Counted from the stretch's first letter, positions 9,096 through 17,763 are shown. The stretch is 64,000 nucleotides of DNA from Paraburkholderia caledonica NBRC 102488 (GCF_000685095.1 NZ_BAYE01000011.1:160558-224557), one strand, 5' to 3'. Program-made: numbers and translations. Notes: generated by a model from the letters alone, not told the origin.

Positions 9096-9344
9096 ATGGT
9101 CACTTTAATAGACCTGGAGATCGCGCATCTTGCGCGAGTAATGAGCGCGTCAATGACAGGAGATCTCGCGGGGCCCATCCTGCCTGCCGCCTACTGGCGC
9201 CTGCGGCTTCATCGACTACTCGATTCGCAGCACCTTACGAATGCGCAACTGCGCTCACTCGACCTCCTTCTGCTGCGACTGGACGAACTCGAAGCGCAAA
9301 CTTCGAATAGCACCGCAGCCGGAATTGCGATCAGCATGAGCTAG
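9096..9344 (+). CDS. Small hypothetical protein (82 residues)
   Basis: The ATG at 9096 has a GAGGTGGGG ribosome-binding site just upstream and is preferred to the ATG at 9057. The 82-residue product is helical and Leu/Arg-rich (PAAYWRLRLHRLLDS, LRSLDLLLLRLDEL) with no signal peptide. Its central YWRxRxxxL pattern followed by a Leu-rich helix resembles the 62-residue protein at 15662-15850, so both may belong to a small, undescribed family. A DosR-box-like palindrome lies 47 bases upstream. Function unknown. Confidence 0.6.
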   Translation: MVTLIDLEIAHLARVMSASMTGDLAGPILPAAYWRLRLHRLLDSQHLTNAQLRSLDLLLLRLDELEAQTSNSTAAGIAISMS

Positions 9345-9530
9345 TCGATGCAATGCCGCGATAAGCTCGCAACGGAGAATTTCGAACGCATTTTTCCGAT
9401 GCAGGGCATAGCTTTGAATCGCGAATTTGCATAAAAGCGTAAGAGGAACTGCGGCTGTTTGCACGCAAATGCGCGCAAACCATTGCTAGTTGCGCTAGCA
9501 ACGGTTGGCAAGACTTCGTGTGCGCGCAGG

Positions 9531-9542
9531 TGACTTGGGTCC
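9531..9542. promoter_or_regulatory. Weak DosR-box-like site upstream of the RcnB-like gene
   Basis: TGACTTGGGTCC keeps seven of the eight arm bases of the GGAC-N4-GTCC pattern found elsewhere in the window and lies 86 bases before the start of the RcnB-like gene. Alone it would not be convincing. Confidence 0.25.
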
Positions 9543-9628
9543 GCTAACATACAAACCTGACAGATTCAGATCAGGCTGTCCGGTTTGGTGCCCTGCACCT
9601 TCACGCTGCTAATTCCAGGAGATAGTTA

Positions 9629-10021
9629 ATGAATAAAGCGCGCATATTTTTCGCGTCGATGATGAGCGCGGGTATGCTGGCATCGTCGCTCGTTCTCGCC
9701 CAACCACCGCACGACAACCCCGGCAAAGGCGGCGACCACGGTCACGGGCCCAACCATGGTCATGAATCGAATGGTCATGGCCACAAGCAGATGCCACCCG
9801 GACACAGCCCCGACGGTCCAGGCAACTCCGCGAACGCGCCCGGACATTGGCGCAAGGGCGATCGCCTGCCTCCGGAATACCGCGACCGTCAGTATGTAAT
9901 CGACGACTGGCGAGCGTACCGGCTGGCTCCGCCGCCGCGTGGCTATTCGTGGGTCGGCATTGGAGGCGACTATCTGATGGTGCAGATTTCAACGGGAATC
10001 GTCCTTCGCGTCGGTCCGTAA
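9629..10021 (+). CDS. RcnB-family secreted His-rich protein
   Basis: A 130-residue exported protein with an N-terminal signal peptide (about residues 1-24, MNKARIFFASMMSAGMLASS, cleavage near VLAQ). Then comes a His/Gly/Pro-rich stretch (HGHGPNHGHESNGHGH) likely to bind metal, and a C-terminal RcnB-like domain with LPPEYRDRQYVIDDWRAY and GYSWVGIGGDYLMVQ. RcnB proteins are periplasmic and linked to nickel/cobalt homeostasis in enterobacteria, but most members are uncharacterised and a general envelope-stress role is equally possible. The start has AGGAG nearby. It is a single gene, followed by a strong hairpin. Confidence 0.8.
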   Translation: MNKARIFFASMMSAGMLASSLVLAQPPHDNPGKGGDHGHGPNHGHESNGHGHKQMPPGHSPDGPGNSANAPGHWRKGDRLPPEYRDRQYVIDDWRAYRLAPPPRGYSWVGIGGDYLMVQISTGIVLRVGP

Positions 10022-10032
10022 GCGCCAATTGG

Positions 10033-10052
10033 CCGGCCGTTGCATCGGCCGG
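10033..10052 (+). terminator. GC-rich hairpin after the RcnB-like gene
   Basis: CCGGCCG, a six-base loop (TTGCAT) and CGGCCGG form a perfect seven-pair stem starting 11 bases after the stop codon. There is no following T run, so it may act as an RNA-stability hairpin or a weak terminator. Confidence 0.45.
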
Positions 10053-10064
10053 TCATGAAGCAAT

Positions 10065-10105
10065 AAATTGCCACGCTCCCCATTGCCGGCGGCCCGTGGC
10101 AATTT
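10065..10105. repeat. Perfect 10-base inverted repeat
   Basis: AAATTGCCAC at 10065-10074 and GTGGCAATTT at 10096-10105 are exact inverted copies around a 21-base GC-rich loop. The T-rich right arm makes it a plausible terminator or operator. The remaining DNA up to 10556 shows no gene or clear promoter motif. Confidence 0.5.
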
Positions 10106-10556
10106 CACCAATCGAAACCTGCGCAACAAAGCTGCAATCAACTGGCTCTTCACCCCGCTCCGCCTCACATCGTGGGCCCGGCAGCGGCCGCATGGCCCCC
10201 CCCGCACACCCTGCACACGATTGACACCACGCACGCCGGAGCTAAAGAACCGATGACGCGGCGCCGTTATATCAACCACGTATCGTGAGCCGGCGTGACG
10301 CGCTTGCGCCGCTGCAGCCACCCCTCTTTCTGTGCTTGTTGTCATGCGCGATGAAATGCGCATAGATACTTGCGCCAGGAATAATTTCAAAAGACAACAT
10401 CGACAACCAACCCTCATACTCTGTCACTTCTTAGGCGGACTACTCCGACAGCGGAATCGGAAGTTCGTCAGACAGGGAATCGATGCATGACCGCCGTCCT
10501 TGCGACGGCCATTTCCGCGTAGCGCCGCACGCGGATCATGTGGAGCTTACTTTGTA

Positions 10557-12875
10557 ATGAGTTATACCCCAGTCGTTCCGTTCGCCAACGACAAGGCCGA
10601 CTCCGGCTCTTTCGTAGGCGGCGCACCAGCGTTTCGCCAACTGGTCCGGATGATCGATCGGGTTGCTCCCACCGATCATCCGCTGCTTATTTTCGGGCCG
10701 ACCGGTTCGGGCAAAGAGCTCGTTGCGCGCCGTGTTCACGCACACAGCCTGCGCCAGGATCAACCCTTCGTCGACGTCAATTGCGGCGCGATTCCCGAAC
10801 ATCTCGTTGAAGCCGAACTGTTCGGGCACGTCAAGGGCGCGTTCACCGGCGCGGGCGAAAACCGCCAGGGGCTTTTCCAGCAAGTTGGCAAGGGCACGCT
10901 GCTGCTCGATGAAATCGGCGAATTGCCGCTCGCGCTGCAGCCGAAACTACTGCGCGTACTTGAAACGCGCACATTCCGTCCGCTGGGATCGTCGACCAGT
11001 CTGCAGTTTGCCGGACGCGTGGTTGCCGCGACACACCGCGACCTGCGCGAGCTAGCGCGCGCGGGGCTCTTCCGCGAGGATCTGTTCTATCGGCTCGCGG
11101 TCTTCGTACTCGCGGTACCGGGACTCGAGCAGCGCGTCGAGGATATCCCCGCGCTCGTCAACCACTTCGCGTCACAACACACGCGCCGGCTGGAGTTTGC
11201 GCCGGCCGCGCTGCGACGTCTTGCGCAGCACCCTTGGCCTGGTCATATCCGGCAATTGCGCAACCTGGTCAGCCAATTGAGCGTGCTCGCGGAAAGCACG
11301 GTGATCGACGTGGATACGCTCGAGCCGTTTCTCGCCAACGAGACCAGCGGGCCGGTGTCGCGCGCGAGTCTCGCCGATATGCTGATGCAGCTCGAAGGCC
11401 GCGACAAGCTCAACGCCGCCGAAGACCTGCTGATCGACCGCGCACTCGAACGGACGAGCGGCAACAAGAGTGCGGCCGCCGCGATGCTCGGCGTGGGTCG
11501 CAAGACAATCGAACGGCGTTTGAAGTCGCGAGAGGAACATCATCGCGAAGCGCGCAAGTGCCTGGAGCACGCGAACGCGCTGATCGAAGAATCGAAATTT
11601 GCCGAAGCAATTCCGCCGCTGCGCCGCTGTCTCGACGTGCTGCAAACGCCGAACGAACAGGATGCCGTGCGCCGCCTTCAGTTCGACGCCTACCGCCTTC
11701 TGGGGATGAGCTTGCGCAGCGTGCACGGCTGGCTGTACGCGGAAGCCACCGCCTGCTACGCCGCGGCGCTGGCGGTCGGTGAAGGCGTCTGCTCCCCCGC
11801 TGAAATCGCCGCAATCCAGTTCGGCATCTGGACCACGCAGTTAACCACGCTGCAACTCAAGCAGGCACGCGCAACCGCGCAGAACATGCTGGAGCGCGCG
11901 CAGAACGCCGGCGATCGAGTGTCGCTCGACGAAGCTCACGTCGCCATGACCAACACGCTGTTCTGGCTCGGCGACAGCGAAGAAGCCCTCGCCTGTCTCG
12001 CGCGCGGCAATCTGCTCGGCGTGGGGCGCAACGACATTCGCACCGGCTCGCAAGGAATCGACCTGGCGAGTCTCGCGTTGACTTTCGAAGGACTTGCCGC
12101 CTACCAGATCGGCGCCTTCGGACAGGCACGCCGCGCGATGGAAATGCTGATTTTGCGCACATCCGAACCCGGCGTGCACGCGCTCGCTCACGTCGTCAAT
12201 TTGCAGGGCGCCGCCTGGCTCGCCGCGCTGTTCGATGACGTGGAACGGCTGGGTCAGCTTGCGAGCGAACTGGAGTCGGTATCCATCGCGCACGGCTTCG
12301 CGTTCTATCGCGGAGTCGGGCAGGTGCTGCGCGGCTGTCATCTCAGCGCGCTCGGGCAGGCCGACGAAGCGGAAACTGTCATGCTCGACGGCTACGATAA
12401 CCACGTGGTTTGCAATGGCGGTGCGCTGTTCTATTCATTCAAGACGTGGCAGCACGGGGAATTGCTGCTGCGCGCGGGCCGCGCGAAAACTTGCGAGGCG
12501 ATCCTGGCTACGGCTATCGACGAGACGCTCGCCCGTCAGGAGCGCGTGTATCTGGGCAAGCTACTTGTCACACGCGCACGCGCGCAGTGGGCGCTCGGCG
12601 ACGTGAACGCGGCGGAACTCGGGCTGCGCACGGCGCTGTCGACGGCGCTCGCGTTCGGCTCGGTGCCTGGGCGCGTGGATGCCGCGCACCACCTCGCCGA
12701 TTTGCTGCGCTCGACTGGCCGCGTAGCCGAAGCCATCGAGACGCTCGAGCGCGGCCTGCGTTCGTTGCCGACGGATGCAACACCTCGCGTCGCGGGCGCC
12801 GCGAATCTGCTTGCCGAACTCCAGCAACATGCTTCGTTCCACAACTACACCAAAGGAATCGTAAATGGCATATGA
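10557..12875 (+). CDS. Sigma-54-dependent activator (AAA+ / Fis HTH) with a C-terminal TPR-like domain
   Basis: A 772-residue protein. The AAA+ domain occupies about residues 18-250: Walker A GPTGSGKE (47-54), the sigma-54 contact loop GAFTGA (94-99) and Walker B LLLDEIGE. A Fis-type HTH (NKSAAAAMLGVGRKTIERRL) follows near 300-325. Unusually, there is no N-terminal receiver, PAS or GAF domain; about 440 residues of helical repeats resembling TPRs come after the HTH and may sense a partner or effector. The start at 10557 has GGAG 11 bases upstream. The stop overlaps the ATG of the DUF917 gene, so regulator and enzymes are co-translated and it probably controls that operon. Confidence 0.85.
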   Translation: MSYTPVVPFANDKADSGSFVGGAPAFRQLVRMIDRVAPTDHPLLIFGPTGSGKELVARRVHAHSLRQDQPFVDVNCGAIPEHLVEAELFGHVKGAFTGAGENRQGLFQQVGKGTLLLDEIGELPLALQPKLLRVLETRTFRPLGSSTSLQFAGRVVAATHRDLRELARAGLFREDLFYRLAVFVLAVPGLEQRVEDIPALVNHFASQHTRRLEFAPAALRRLAQHPWPGHIRQLRNLVSQLSVLAESTVIDVDTLEPFLANETSGPVSRASLADMLMQLEGRDKLNAAEDLLIDRALERTSGNKSAAAAMLGVGRKTIERRLKSREEHHREARKCLEHANALIEESKFAEAIPPLRRCLDVLQTPNEQDAVRRLQFDAYRLLGMSLRSVHGWLYAEATACYAAALAVGEGVCSPAEIAAIQFGIWTTQLTTLQLKQARATAQNMLERAQNAGDRVSLDEAHVAMTNTLFWLGDSEEALACLARGNLLGVGRNDIRTGSQGIDLASLALTFEGLAAYQIGAFGQARRAMEMLILRTSEPGVHALAHVVNLQGAAWLAALFDDVERLGQLASELESVSIAHGFAFYRGVGQVLRGCHLSALGQADEAETVMLDGYDNHVVCNGGALFYSFKTWQHGELLLRAGRAKTCEAILATAIDETLARQERVYLGKLLVTRARAQWALGDVNAAELGLRTALSTALAFGSVPGRVDAAHHLADLLRSTGRVAEAIETLERGLRSLPTDATPRVAGAANLLAELQQHASFHNYTKGIVNGI

Positions 12876-14082
12876 GCTACGCCGGGAAGATCTCGAACCG
12901 CTGCTACTGGGCGCAGCTTTCTTCGGCAGCGGCGGAGGCGGCACCATCGAATCCGCACGGCATCTGGCCGCGCACTTCGTAGCCGGCGACTACTATCCGA
13001 CCGACACCGTCAAGGTCGTCTCCGTCGATGAAGCTACCGAGGGCGCGGCCGTCATGGTCGCCTATCTCGGCGCGCCCGAAGCGATCAATTCGGCGACCTA
13101 CCCGCTCGGCCCCGTGACGGCGGTGCAGAACGTTCAGGCCCGGCTCGCCTCGCAATCCACGAAACTCGCCTATGTGATGCCGCCGGAAAGCGGTGCGCTG
13201 GGCTTCACGGTGGCAGCACTCGTGGCGGCGAAACTGGGCCTTGCGGTCATCGACGCCGACGGCGCCGGACGCGCGGTGCCCTCGTTGCCGATGCTGACGT
13301 TCGCCGCTGCAGAGATCGATCCGCGGCCCGCGTTCCTCGTAAGCCAGGGCGGTCTTTGCGTCGAACTGAACGTGACGCCGCGCGGCGGCAGCGAAGGCGC
13401 GCCGACTCATCAGCGGGACGTCTCGGCGATCGTCGAACAGATGATGCGCCCGGTCGTGGCCGATCCGGAGTTCGGCCAGTTCGGCGGACTCGCGATGTGG
13501 GTGATGACGCCGGCCGATATCGGCCGCGCGACGCCGATTCGCGGCACACTGACACGCGCGCTGAAGCTCGGGCGTGCACTGCAGAACGGAGAGGTCGGCA
13601 GCGCCCGGCAGATGACCGCCTATCTCGTCGAACGTTGCGGACTTGCGGCGCGCGCGGTTTCCGAACCGGGCGAACTGGTGTCGGCCGAAGTCGATACGAG
13701 CGGCGGCTTCGACGTCGGCAAGATTCGCATCCAGGCAGGGCAGCACACCTATACGGTGATGTATCAGAACGAGTCGCTACTCGCATGGGACAGCACGTGT
13801 GCGCAGCCGATCGTGCTCGCGCCCGACAGCGTCGCCTACTTCGTCGGCGGCGAGGGACAGGCAGTCTTTAGCAATGGCGACCTTGTAAACAGCGACGGTT
13901 CGCTGAATCCGGCAATCGGCAAACGCCCCGTGACGCTGATCGCCTGGCGCGCCGAAACGGAATTGCGCAAACCGGGCCTCATTCTCGACAGCTTCATGCA
14001 GTTGCTGAACTCGCTTGGCTACCTCGGCCCTTACGTGCCGCTCGAATCGCTGCAGTCCGCACGCACGGGAGATGCATCTTGA
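12865..14082 (+). CDS. DUF917-family protein (S-methyl-thiohydantoin desulfurase type)
   Basis: A 405-residue DUF917 protein. The beginning LLLGAAFFGSGGGGTIESA is typical, as are MPPESGALGFTVAALVAAKLGL and the aspartate-rich VIDADGAGRAVPSLPMLTF. The family is mostly uncharacterised and is linked in databases to hydantoin-like substrates. The gene overlaps the sigma-54 activator by 11 bases, has an AAAGGA ribosome-binding site, and overlaps the next gene by four bases. A neighbouring Asp/Glu/hydantoin racemase agrees with a role on a hydantoin, thiohydantoin or related cyclic amide. The actual substrate is not shown by the sequence. Confidence 0.82.
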   Translation: MAYELRREDLEPLLLGAAFFGSGGGGTIESARHLAAHFVAGDYYPTDTVKVVSVDEATEGAAVMVAYLGAPEAINSATYPLGPVTAVQNVQARLASQSTKLAYVMPPESGALGFTVAALVAAKLGLAVIDADGAGRAVPSLPMLTFAAAEIDPRPAFLVSQGGLCVELNVTPRGGSEGAPTHQRDVSAIVEQMMRPVVADPEFGQFGGLAMWVMTPADIGRATPIRGTLTRALKLGRALQNGEVGSARQMTAYLVERCGLAARAVSEPGELVSAEVDTSGGFDVGKIRIQAGQHTYTVMYQNESLLAWDSTCAQPIVLAPDSVAYFVGGEGQAVFSNGDLVNSDGSLNPAIGKRPVTLIAWRAETELRKPGLILDSFMQLLNSLGYLGPYVPLESLQSARTGDAS

Positions 14083-14804
14083 ACTCGTCCATTCGCATCT
14101 GCGTGCTCGTGCCGGTTGCCACGTCTCAATACAACGACCGCATCATGAAGGCGATTGCGCCCGTCGTTCCGCCCGACGTCCAAGTGGAGATTCGCAACAT
14201 CACCGAGGGTCATCCCGATATCGAGAACCGCACAAACTGGCTGCAGAACGGCATGCCGGTGGTCGAGCTCGCGCAGACCATCGCCAACGACGGTTTCGAC
14301 GGCATCTGGCTGACCGACTTCGACATGTGCGGCGTCGAAGCCGCGCGCGAAGTGATCGACATTCCCATCATCGGCGGCTTTCCGGCGTCGGCGTTTACGG
14401 CTCTCGCGCTCAGCCAGCGCTTCTCGATCATCACGATCCTGCAAAGCACGCTCGCGATGCAGCGCGGTCATCCGCAGACCTACGGTATAGAAGACACCTT
14501 CGCGTCGATTCGCGCGATTGACTGCCCTGTCGCGCAGCTCGAGAACATCGACGTCGTGGTTGTCCGCACCTTCGAAGCGGCGTTAAAGGCGGTCAAGGAC
14601 GACGGCGCTCAGGCGATTCTGCTCGGCTGTACGGGATTCGTAGACGTGGCGAGCCGGGTCTCGTCGCTGCTCGGCGAGGCACTCGGCGCTTACGTGCCCG
14701 TGATCGATCCCAATCAGGCGGGGTTCAGCTTCCTCGTGTCGCTGGTGCGTATGCGCGTGCGCCCGAGCAGGCTGACGTACAGCAAGGTCAGCTTGCAGGC
14801 GTAA
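14079..14804 (+). CDS. Asp/Glu/hydantoin racemase-family protein
   Basis: A 241-residue cofactor-independent racemase-type protein. The two catalytic cysteines of the family are visible in TDFDMCGVEAA and ILLGCTGFVD. The start codon is TTG at 14079, overlapping the TGA of the DUF917 gene, with GGGAGA upstream, which shows translational coupling. With its neighbour it probably racemises or isomerises a hydantoin- or carboxylate-type substrate. It is the last gene of the operon headed by the sigma-54 activator. Alternative roles in this superfamily include maleate isomerase and arylmalonate decarboxylase. Confidence 0.82.
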   Translation: MNSSIRICVLVPVATSQYNDRIMKAIAPVVPPDVQVEIRNITEGHPDIENRTNWLQNGMPVVELAQTIANDGFDGIWLTDFDMCGVEAAREVIDIPIIGGFPASAFTALALSQRFSIITILQSTLAMQRGHPQTYGIEDTFASIRAIDCPVAQLENIDVVVVRTFEAALKAVKDDGAQAILLGCTGFVDVASRVSSLLGEALGAYVPVIDPNQAGFSFLVSLVRMRVRPSRLTYSKVSLQA

Positions 14805-15099
14805 GCAAGTCCGCTTCTGTCGTCTCATCCCCCGTCCGCTCTCATCTGCTTTCATCTGCTTTCGTCCGGCTGCGGCATGCATCGCCCGCGCCGGACTCCC
14901 CTCTGCGTCGTTCGTGGTGTCCGCAATCCTCTCTCGCGCCGTCGAGTGTCGCCCCGCTCCGGACGAAATCGCCCCATTACGCGCGCCGCATGTCAACATG
15001 GACGAAAACGACCAACTTTGGCCGCCAACCTGGACGAGATCGACCAACACCGGCAACCCAGATTCGCCGACGCGCCCGAGCCTACGCCATCTCAACATA

Positions 15100-15115
15100 T
15101 GGCACGACCGTTGCT
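15100..15115 (+). promoter_or_regulatory. Sigma-54 promoter (-24/-12)
   Basis: TGGCACG-ACCG-TTGCT matches the sigma-54 consensus TGGCACG-N4-TTGCW at every defined base. GG and GC are separated by the required ten bases, and the DNA after the -12 element is AT-rich (TTATATAAAA). Transcription would start near 15126 and run rightwards into the gene-poor region towards the ORF at 15662. A sigma-54 activator is encoded 2.2 kb upstream. Confidence 0.75.
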
Positions 15116-15300
15116 TATATAAAAGCAGGTGGCCGGAAAGCTGCGACGAACTTATCCGAATGACCGGGGAGCCTGAGAGACCAAAACAAGATCGCGCGCT
15201 GCAATGTGTTCGACGTTTCTGTTGCCGCATTGTTGCGTCCGTTGCGGGACGGCTGGCACCGCGGATCGAGTAATCTCGATTCATTACGGCAAGCAGTCGT

Positions 15301-15317
15301 TTAGTTAAACGAACTAA
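15301..15317. promoter_or_regulatory. Palindrome TTAGTT-N5-AACTAA, possible operator
   Basis: Perfect six-base arms around five bases, of a size typical for a dimeric repressor operator, about 175 bases downstream of the predicted sigma-54 start. No TetR-type gene adjoins it. Confidence 0.3.
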
Positions 15318-15510
15318 TACGTGCAACGCCGATCGATGCCAACGGTAGCCAGCCGTTGGTAGCAGACTGAGAGAGGGCTGTGCTGTTGTAGCGGTGACGC
15401 GTAGAAAGATGGCGACCATGCTTCCGCAGAGAAGCAGCTCGCAATGCGCGGGCACTAAAGAGCGGAAAATCTTTGGCTATGCACCGAAGATCCGCTGCGG
15501 GATGGGTCCG

Positions 15511-15549
15511 GCCGTCGTTGCCTTCCCTTCGGGAAAGGGCTGCGACGGC
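15511..15549 (+). terminator. Long imperfect hairpin before the 62-residue ORF
   Basis: GCCGTCG (15511-15517) pairs with CGACGGC (15543-15549), and the inner CCTTCCC/GGGAAAGG can pair with one bulge. The structure is strong but has no T run afterwards, so it may be a terminator, a processing site or part of a structured RNA. Confidence 0.35.
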
Positions 15550-15661
15550 TAACCTTGTTGTAACGAGTCGCGGAAAACAAGCTGCTCGAGCAGCCTTACG
15601 CAGCGTCAGATTTCAACGGCGCCGTGACGAGAGAAGACTGGCCATCCACGGGGGTTCAACA

Positions 15662-15850
15662 ATGCACCACCACATTTTCGAAAGCGAGCTTGTTCACCTC
15701 GAGCGCGTGATCGCATGGGCGTCCCAGGAGCCTTTTTCACCGACCTATTGGCGCGACCGCGTCGAGCATTTGAAGACGAGCCCGCAAGCACCCATGTACC
15801 GCAACCGCATCGCCCGTCTGGCGCGCCTCGTCGCGGAACTCAACGGATAG
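15662..15850 (+). CDS. Small hypothetical protein (62 residues)
   Basis: The ATG at 15662 follows GGGGG seven bases earlier. The 62-residue product (MHHHIFESELVHLERVIAWA..., PTYWRDRVEHL, YRNRIARLARLVAEL) is soluble and helical. Its YWRxRxxxL and C-terminal Leu/Arg helix resemble the 82-residue protein at 9096-9344. The frame is open upstream to 15473, but that extension lacks protein-like character. It is the first ORF downstream of the sigma-54 promoter at 15100. Function unknown. Confidence 0.5.
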   Translation: MHHHIFESELVHLERVIAWASQEPFSPTYWRDRVEHLKTSPQAPMYRNRIARLARLVAELNG

Positions 15851-15877
15851 CTGCGGCCTTTGCAAACTGTTTATTCG

Positions 15878-17086
15878 TCAGTGCGAAGTTGCGCGGGTGT
15901 CGGGCGCCTTGCCGGCAACCAGGAGGGCGATTGTCGCCAGGCAGAAAACGGCGCCTGCATAAAAGGTAGCCGTAGCCCCGATCTTGTCCCACAGCTCACC
16001 GGCAATGACGCTCGAAAGCAGTGTGACGACGCCGCCCAGCAGGTTGAAAAAGCCAAACGCTGTGCCGCGCAATTGCGCCGGCGCGGTGTGAGAAACCATG
16101 GTCGCGAGCAGCCCCTGCGTCATACCCATATGCAAGCCCCACAATGCGACGCCGAGCAGCACGATGCTCCAGTGGCTGCCGTGTGCAAGCACGAGGTCCG
16201 AGACGATCAGCACGACGACGCCCGCGATCAGCAGCCGCTTGTGACTCATCGTGTCCGCAAGTTTGCCGAACGGATACGCCGATAGCGAATACACGATATT
16301 CATCGTCACCATAACGAGCGGAACTAGAGCGATGGGTACCCCACTGCCCATCGCACGCAAAACGAGGAATGCTTCGCTGAACCGGGCGAGCGCAAACACA
16401 GCGCCAATGGCGACGACCCACCAGTAGCGCGGGCCCAACTTCTTCAGATTCTCCAGCCGCACAGGATTGACGCGCTTCGTGCCCGCTTCACGCGCCGGCT
16501 CGTGGATGCCGAACATCAACAGTGCGACCGCCAGGACACCAGGTACGACGGCAAGCCAGAAGGCGAGCCGGAAGTTATCGGCCCACACCGACATGATGAC
16601 CACCGCGAACAACGGGCCCAGCACCGCGCCGATGGTATCGAGTGACTGACGCAAGCCGAATGCGGCGCCTCTGAGGTGGACAGGCGTGACGTCCGCAACG
16701 AGCGCGTCACGCGGCGCGCCGCGGATCCCCTTGCCGATTCTGTCGATGACGCGCGCGCTCACCACCACGCCGACGGTCGGCGCAATCGCGAAGAGCGGCT
16801 TGCTCAACGCGCCCAATGCATAACCAGTCACCGCGAGCCACTTGCGGTTCCCGAGGTAGTCGCTTAGCGCGCCCGAAAACACCTTCACTATCGGCGCGGT
16901 CGCTTCGGCAATGCCTTCTATCAAGCCGATGGTCGCGGCGCTCGCACCGAGACTCACTGTCAGGAACATCGGCAAAAGGCTATGGACGATCTCCGACGAG
17001 ATGTCCATGAAAAGGCTCACACAGCCGAGTACCCAGACGCTTCGTGGAATGCTCGCGAGGACGCTGATCCGGATTCTGGCTTGCAT
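15878..17086 (-). CDS. Major facilitator superfamily transporter
   Basis: A 402-residue MFS permease with about 12 hydrophobic segments. Family marks include SDYLGNRKWLAVTGYALGALSKPLF after the second segment, corresponding to the cytoplasmic loop 2-3 motif, and VSARVIDRIGKGIRGAPRDALVAD. The latter is typical of a DHA-like drug or multidrug efflux subgroup. The ATG at 17086 follows AAAGGTA and starts just before the first hydrophobic helix; the open frame to 17125 adds 13 unlikely residues. It stands alone, facing away from its right-hand neighbours. Substrate unknown. Confidence 0.82.
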   Translation of the reverse strand: MQARIRISVLASIPRSVWVLGCVSLFMDISSEIVHSLLPMFLTVSLGASAATIGLIEGIAEATAPIVKVFSGALSDYLGNRKWLAVTGYALGALSKPLFAIAPTVGVVVSARVIDRIGKGIRGAPRDALVADVTPVHLRGAAFGLRQSLDTIGAVLGPLFAVVIMSVWADNFRLAFWLAVVPGVLAVALLMFGIHEPAREAGTKRVNPVRLENLKKLGPRYWWVVAIGAVFALARFSEAFLVLRAMGSGVPIALVPLVMVTMNIVYSLSAYPFGKLADTMSHKRLLIAGVVVLIVSDLVLAHGSHWSIVLLGVALWGLHMGMTQGLLATMVSHTAPAQLRGTAFGFFNLLGGVVTLLSSVIAGELWDKIGATATFYAGAVFCLATIALLVAGKAPDTRATSH

Positions 17087-17147
17087 GGACGGGTTACCTT
17101 TGCAATTGCTCTCAGGACAGCGCACGAAGCCGCCCGGGCCAGATCAC

Positions 17148-17543
17148 TCACTCCTGACACTGCACGTCTTTTCTCGGCACGGCGATAAGCACCGGATACG
17201 TGCCGTGATCCAGCTCGACGCGCGCGACCACGGTGATCATCGTGCTGTCGATCTGATCGTACACGCTCACCTGTTCGCGCTTAAGCGTGGTGATGCCGGT
17301 ACATGCGGACGCCCGGCCCTCGTCGGAGATGCGGCATTGAATCGGGTTGTCCGCGATGTAGCGATATTTGTCCCGATCGGGCGTCGCGAGATATTCACGA
17401 ACGCTCTGTTCCGACCCGCCCACGCCGGTCACTTTTCCGATCGCACATTGCAGTGCACCTGTCTCGCCATTCGCGGCTGTTTGAGCGTGCACGGCAGTAC
17501 TCGCAACGGCCGCCGCAAGGATCAATGCAAAGTGGTATCTCAT
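17148..17543 (-). CDS. Secreted hypothetical protein
   Basis: A 131-residue protein with a clean signal peptide (MRYHFALILAAAVASTAVHA, cleavage after AHA near residue 20). The mature part has four cysteines (LQCAIG, IQCRIS, SACTGI, DVQCQE), suggesting two disulphide bonds in the periplasm. It starts at the ATG at 17543; a longer frame to 17627 has no signal peptide. It lies 61 bases upstream of the MFS gene on the same strand and may be co-transcribed. Family not recognised. Confidence 0.7.
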   Translation of the reverse strand: MRYHFALILAAAVASTAVHAQTAANGETGALQCAIGKVTGVGGSEQSVREYLATPDRDKYRYIADNPIQCRISDEGRASACTGITTLKREQVSVYDQIDSTMITVVARVELDHGTYPVLIAVPRKDVQCQE

Positions 17544-17700
17544 CGCGCATTTCACGTTTGTCGGATCGAAGTGTTGGATTGTAAAGGTAGCCGGGGTCAG
17601 ACTGCCGAGAAGCCTGCGGCTGTGCATTCAGCGTGTAGCGATCCGGGAGCGGCGTGGCCACACGATGCTGCGCACGGCCTGCGCTACGCTCGCGACTCGT

Positions 17701-17716
17701 TGGCACACAGGATGCT
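17701..17716 (+). promoter_or_regulatory. Candidate sigma-54 promoter
   Basis: TGGCACA-CAGG-ATGCT fits the -24/-12 pattern with ten bases between GG and GC and one mismatch (A for T in TTGC). It is preceded by a T, giving TTGGCAC. It lies about 50 bases before the ATG at 17764. Confidence 0.4.
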
Positions 17717-17763
17717 GCGGACACGACACCCGATCCACCGAAAGCAACGCAGAAGGAGCCACC

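Larger units (their letters stand above)
14805..15661. other. 850-base gene-poor region with regulatory signals
   Basis: No convincing protein gene is seen. The stretch contains short direct repeats (CATCTGCTTT repeated near 14845-14865), a sigma-54 promoter at 15100, a six-pair hairpin ATCGAG-TAAT-CTCGAT (15265-15280), a palindrome at 15301 and a long hairpin at 15511-15549. It ends at the 62-residue ORF. A non-coding RNA or long leader is possible. Confidence 0.5.
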
